DNA of 64,000 nt, from contig JAHDYR010000017.1 in assembly GCA_019828565.1 (NCBI GenBank), positions 248,001 through 312,000 of the forward strand, read 5' to 3'. A program made the position numbers and the translations under genes. The notes under the pieces are model-generated. The model was not told the DNA's origin. It searched no databases and saw nothing but the letters and a program-made list of their open reading frames with translations. Positions within the stretch are counted from its first letter, which is position 1. Each line of letters starts with the position of its first letter. The DNA is from Carpediemonas membranifera (taxonomy: Eukaryota; Fornicata). Below, in pieces: positions 61,412 to 64,000 of the stretch.

Positions 61412-62037
61412 CATCTCTCGACGGCCTAACAGGAGGCGCACTACCGGTGACCAGAGCCCAGGTCCGCAAGGTCGTCGACAGGCGACGCTCCTCACCGAAA
61501 GCGTTCCAGGTAGCGCTGTTCGCTGCACTTACATTCATCTCAGTCAGCCGGGGAGGCGAGATCTTCGGCCTGACGAGAGGCGACATCTCTTTCGATGAAC
61601 AGGGCAACGCTATGCTCTGGTTCCCCCGCACCAAGACGGCCACGGGTATCCATAAGCTTATTCCTAACAGGTCATGGGACCGCTTCAACCCGGCAAGAGC
61701 CCTCAAGGCCTGGGTCCCAACTGCGACGCGACACAATTCCGACTCGATCTGGCGCATGATCGGTCCATCGGGAGGTATATCACTCACGTGTCCACTTGCA
61801 GCGTCCACCCTCCGCACATGGATCCACAGCGCCTTCGGCCCGAGCGTTTCATGGCACTCCTTCCGCAAGGGGGCAGCTACTGAGCTGGCAGTGGCCAACA
61901 CAAACACGGAGGTCCTCCTTTCAATGGGCACGTGGTCATCTACGAAGAGCATGCTGAGGTACATGGGTAACGGGGTACGCACCCATCCAGGGGTCCAGGG
62001 TCACCTGGCCTCAATTCTACTACAACCACCACTCTAA
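59938..62037 (+). CDS. Unit C: tyrosine recombinase frame
   Basis: Same recombinase as unit B, with a substitution that changes FGQSVSW to FGPSVSW next to the HSFRKG motif. Only the last 350 residues are recombinase; the earlier part of the open frame is the overprinted Arg/Pro-rich stretch. Confidence 0.75.
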   Translation: MHPNSHTTPGVPRSHHQHSRRDTADFQGQSRSLCNINRAGPQGRQDRCNRVATPTRPPLVLRKYDTVRQAPAQITPGPTSRPDASHLAADASPAQQLASAAQRSSIQTLRSGQGRLGDQGRTPALGRIRRVLLRVGRLPIQRRPGPLGSRPLSSRVPRLSYRSQGALRDWPGYQAHPNPAHQDPTSYLFGQHRGHRMGQPPGLPMSRRHGHSTPAGYLHHGEHEECRYSLLPYRRAPQCPGGPAVEIRKARLALTPRGTRDDNGQVGSGGDRRHCISGQEARTARIRQESLVPRRSRLPALLDRRQDLSGSADSAFGSGTSSSGEDSDASDPDYVPSDVEVSGNTPLPRSQLTRSQSAETAVPTQDVSQSPLLAHAQHGAILDREARKDQNDCDDRQDPFDELLRHDRLSHFRNESSRRSAAGWVSKFVLSRQAALSDAEQLRAFLLAEGETTGPQSIHRKGYWICQAAPLVSNWRPPPEARQIIKSAENVASLDGLTGGALPVTRAQVRKVVDRRRSSPKAFQVALFAALTFISVSRGGEIFGLTRGDISFDEQGNAMLWFPRTKTATGIHKLIPNRSWDRFNPARALKAWVPTATRHNSDSIWRMIGPSGGISLTCPLAASTLRTWIHSAFGPSVSWHSFRKGAATELAVANTNTEVLLSMGTWSSTKSMLRYMGNGVRTHPGVQGHLASILLQPPL

Positions 62038-62534
62038 ATCACGACGGGAGTCGTGGGGCAGTGACGATTAGCACGGTACCGACATTCTTGGACGCGAACC
62101 CACGAGGGGTTGGTCGGGGGGCCCACTTGCGTGCCTGTGGGCCAACCATTGTTAGCACGTTGCCGGCGGGATATCCCCGTTGGTTAATGAAAAGAATGTC
62201 ATGAGGCTAGGATAGCTAGCTGGCGCTACATCGTCAGTAAGGTTACCTCGGGTAACGGGCCCGGAGCGGAGGGCGATGCGATAGCCTCACTCCGGGCAAA
62301 AGGTGTTTCGCCGGTCAGGCGAGTCACGCAGTTTATGCGGACAGAATGGCGCAAGGTTCGGATCCGCCGGATCCGACGGCACGGTACCAGTTACGACTGG
62401 TATACTCCTTCTCCCTCGGTAAGCGGAGAGGACTTCACGTTTAACTTACACTAGCTTCCTCGTTAACATTGTGTAAATTAAGCGCCCCCCCCGTTGGTTA
62501 ATGAAAAGAATGTCATGAGGCTAGGATAGCTAGC
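62038..62534 (+). repeat. 3' terminus with split direct repeats
   Basis: B1 62175-62220, A2 62225-62381 (157 bp, includes the first codons of Gag), unique 62382-62488, B2 62489-62534. Compared with the inner junctions, 310 bp are missing between two TGGC tetranucleotides (positions equivalent to 54272-54275 and 54582-54585). Confidence 0.8.
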
Positions 62535-62569
62535 ATGGCCAGTTATCGATAGCAACGGACGGAAAAGGT

Positions 62570-62650
62570 CGACACCGATGGGATTTGAACCCATGCTCCC
62601 AAGGGAAATGGCTTTCGAAACCATCGCCTTAACCACTCGGCCACAGTGTC
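62570..62650 (-). tRNA. tRNA-Ser (anticodon CGA)
   Basis: The minus strand folds as a cloverleaf. Acceptor GACACTG/CGGTGTC with discriminator G, D-arm GGCCGAGTGGTTAAGGC, anticodon stem ATGGT/GCCAT with loop TTCGAAA (CGA, reads UCG), a long variable arm (CCCTTGGG) typical of serine tRNA, and T-arm GGGTTCAAATCCC. No intron. A TTTT Pol III terminator follows on the minus strand (62563-62566). Confidence 0.95.
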
Positions 62651-63163
62651 TATTGGCAAGGCCAGCGGAGCCAAAACTTCGGCGCGAGAGGTCGAGGATG
62701 ATTCGATACGATCTCAAAGACGGGATCGTGCGTCTCATAAGGGCGGTTCAGTTGTTCAAGAGCGAACTGAAACCGCGGGGCAGCCTTGCTCCCGATCCCC
62801 TCCTTCGGAGGGTGACGCTCGGCATTACGTAAGGTCGAGCGAGGTAATTTACTCCGGCTTACACAGAGATAGACCCGGGACGATGCGAGAACGCGACACA
62901 ATAAATTACCTACCCCCCCCTGTGGGAATGGACGGAGTCTACCGGATCGTCAGCCTGTCTGACGGTGTTCACTCCGGAGGGTGACTCAGACAGGGTGTTA
63001 GGACACCGATATATTGCCTGCAACACCATGGGCGGCGAAGACCCTAATAGGCGACGCTATGAAAGCGCTGAAGACGTATGGCCACATTTACTCCACCTGA
63101 CTCAATCCTACCTGAAGGACTGACTTCTGGAGACTCGAACAGATGGCTGAAGAAACAACACAG
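62651..63163. other. No supported gene
   Basis: Contains GTAATTTACTCCGGC and CACAATAAATTACC (a loose inversion) and a C8 run, which resembles the TGTAAATTAAGCG-C8 stretch at 62473-62492 near the PAT/DIRS-like end. It may be remnant of another such terminus. No protein motif. Confidence 0.4.
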
Positions 63164-63239
63164 TGTGCCGGATGGCAGCAGAAAACTGGGAAATCCATTT
63201 ACCTTAAAGTGCACTGGGAGTGAGGGAGATGCTGTGACA
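63164..63239 (-). repeat. Putative 76-bp 3' LTR of a minus-strand Ty3 element
   Basis: On the plus strand TGTGCCGG...GTGACA, so TG...CA on both strands. On the coding strand it is preceded by a purine tract (TTAGGGGGGCAAGA). The outer sequence TGTGCC matches the LTR ends at 43264. The partner LTR would lie beyond the window. Confidence 0.45.
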
Positions 63240-64000
63240 TCTTGCCCCCCTAAGCCGAAGCTTATTGGCTCTAAGGTAAGCACGAGCGAGCGAGACTCCG
63301 GAGAGTGCAGTCGCCGGCTCATAGGTGGGTTCGTCGTAGCCTTCCCACTTCACCTTCAGTTCGAGGATGTCGTCCTTGACGCGGTGCTTGAGGATCTTCT
63401 CAACGATAAAAGTCTCCTCGTCTGAGGAAGCTAGCTGGCGGAGCTTGTTGAAGTGGTAGTTCACGTGGAACGGGAGCAGGTGATCCCGGTGGACGGTTGT
63501 GGTGGTGTTCGTGATGATGTCGGCGATAACGACGGCCTTGTGGTCGAGGATCTCGAGGATCTTGTAGGGTCCCAGGTGACCGTGCAACTTGGGGGTCCTG
63601 TTGCGCTGTACGAGGACTAGGTCACCTGGCTTGAGCTCGGTCTCTGCGGTCTTTCCTTTGGCAGGCGCTTCTCGACAACCTTACGTTGCGTCTCCTCCCC
63701 CTTCTTGGAAAGGGACTTCAGGTGGTTAGTGAGGTTGTCTAGGTATTCACGATGGGAGGATAGGATTGTCTCGGAAGCTGTAGGGTCAGTCGGGGCGAGT
63801 AGCCGGGCTCTAGTGGCGGACGGGTCCAAATGCTCGCCGTAAAGCATGCTGTGGGGGGTGAGGCCTGTGGCAGAGCAGATAGAAGTGTTCAGCAAAAGCT
63901 GAACGGCAGGGGAGAAGCCTGCTCCACTCGTCAAACTTGTTAAAGTTGAGCGTGAGGCAGCGGAGGTGCTTCATCACTTCGGCGTTACGGCGTTCAACAA
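63204..64000 (-). pseudogene. Ty3 integrase C-terminus and chromodomain (partial, runs off the window)
   Basis: The minus strand reads integrase end (LLLNTSICSATGLTPHSMLY, then GDLVLVQRNRTPKLHGHLGP after a frame change near 63640) and a clear chromodomain (FIVEKILKHRVKDDILELKV, KWEGYDEPTYEP). Same layout as 118-745. The frame runs into the putative LTR and stops at 63204. Upstream parts lie outside the window. Confidence 0.8.

Larger units (their letters stand above)
53507..62534 (+). mobile_element. Head-to-tail array of three PAT/DIRS-like units
   Basis: Unit A (only its last 580 bp plus spacer), unit B and unit C repeat with a period of 3,975 bp. B and C differ at only a handful of positions. 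The 3' end has split direct repeats in the order B1 (62175-62220), A2 (62225-62381), 107 bp, B2 (62489-62534), with A1 at the start of each unit (54586-54742, 58561-58717). That A1-genes-B1-A2-B2 layout is the hallmark of PAT/Ngaro-type tyrosine-recombinase retrotransposons. Confidence 0.85.

Noticed and set aside
1-64000. CRISPR arrays, rRNA genes, bacterial operons
   Set aside because: No regularly spaced short repeats, no rRNA-like sequence and no bacterial gene organisation were seen.

Overview
The window is nuclear DNA of a eukaryote, probably a unicellular one. It has a Pol III-type tRNA-Ser gene, chromodomain Ty3 elements, LINEs, tyrosine-recombinase (PAT/DIRS-like) retrotransposons and proteins with SET, PHD, GNAT and protein-kinase features. 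I cannot name the species. No ordinary housekeeping gene is visible apart from the tRNA, so this is a nested graveyard of mobile elements. One base is undetermined (1360). Many genes carry single-base frameshifts, mostly beside homopolymer runs, so some 'broken' genes may be assembly errors.

Layout. 118-1475: Ty3 fragments (integrase/chromodomain on minus; a short LTR plus gag on plus). About 1480-13340 ('locus 1'): a compact virus-like gene cluster. In order it holds a decayed large protein (LP), a GNAT acetyltransferase, a basic protein, a coiled-coil protein, a SET protein, a caspase-fold-like protein, a PHD-type double zinc-finger protein, a 71-aa protein, a Pro/Ser-rich protein and a Ser/Thr kinase. 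Neighbouring genes converge with gaps of 14-28 bp, and long perfect hairpins sit in the divergent spacers. 13335-14012: LINE ORF1 start. 14015-24423: a PAT/DIRS-like element split by an 8.1-kb LINE (19-bp target duplication). 24424-27848: Ty3 pieces in opposite orientations. 29486-32420: part of a second LINE. 32421-53506: a third LINE on the minus strand, itself split by two younger insertions. One is a complete Ty3 element with 66-bp LTRs (43264-48185). The other is an 8.57-kb element with terminal inverted repeats ('locus 2', 34449-43014). 53507-62534: three head-to-tail PAT/DIRS-like units ending 36 bp from a tRNA-Ser gene. 63164-64000: the 3' end of another Ty3 element.

Main result. Locus 2 is a bounded mobile element: 21-bp perfect terminal inverted repeats, a 4-bp target duplication (GTCC), and a LINE reverse-transcriptase reading frame that is restored in frame when the element is removed. 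It carries LP (about 905 aa, no family I recognise), a PHD-type protein and a 71-aa protein. The same three genes occur in locus 1 in the same order and orientation, and the 71-aa gene is exactly the same length in both. Locus 1 adds chromatin and signalling enzymes. I read this as an undescribed family of DNA transposons or integrated virus-like elements with LP as the candidate core protein. No hallmark capsid, packaging ATPase, DNA polymerase or known transposase was recognised.

Secondary results: LINE ORF1 proteins with a Maelstrom-like domain; Ty3 elements with very short LTRs followed by a palindromic primer-site region; split direct repeats and tandem arrangement in the PAT/DIRS-like units.
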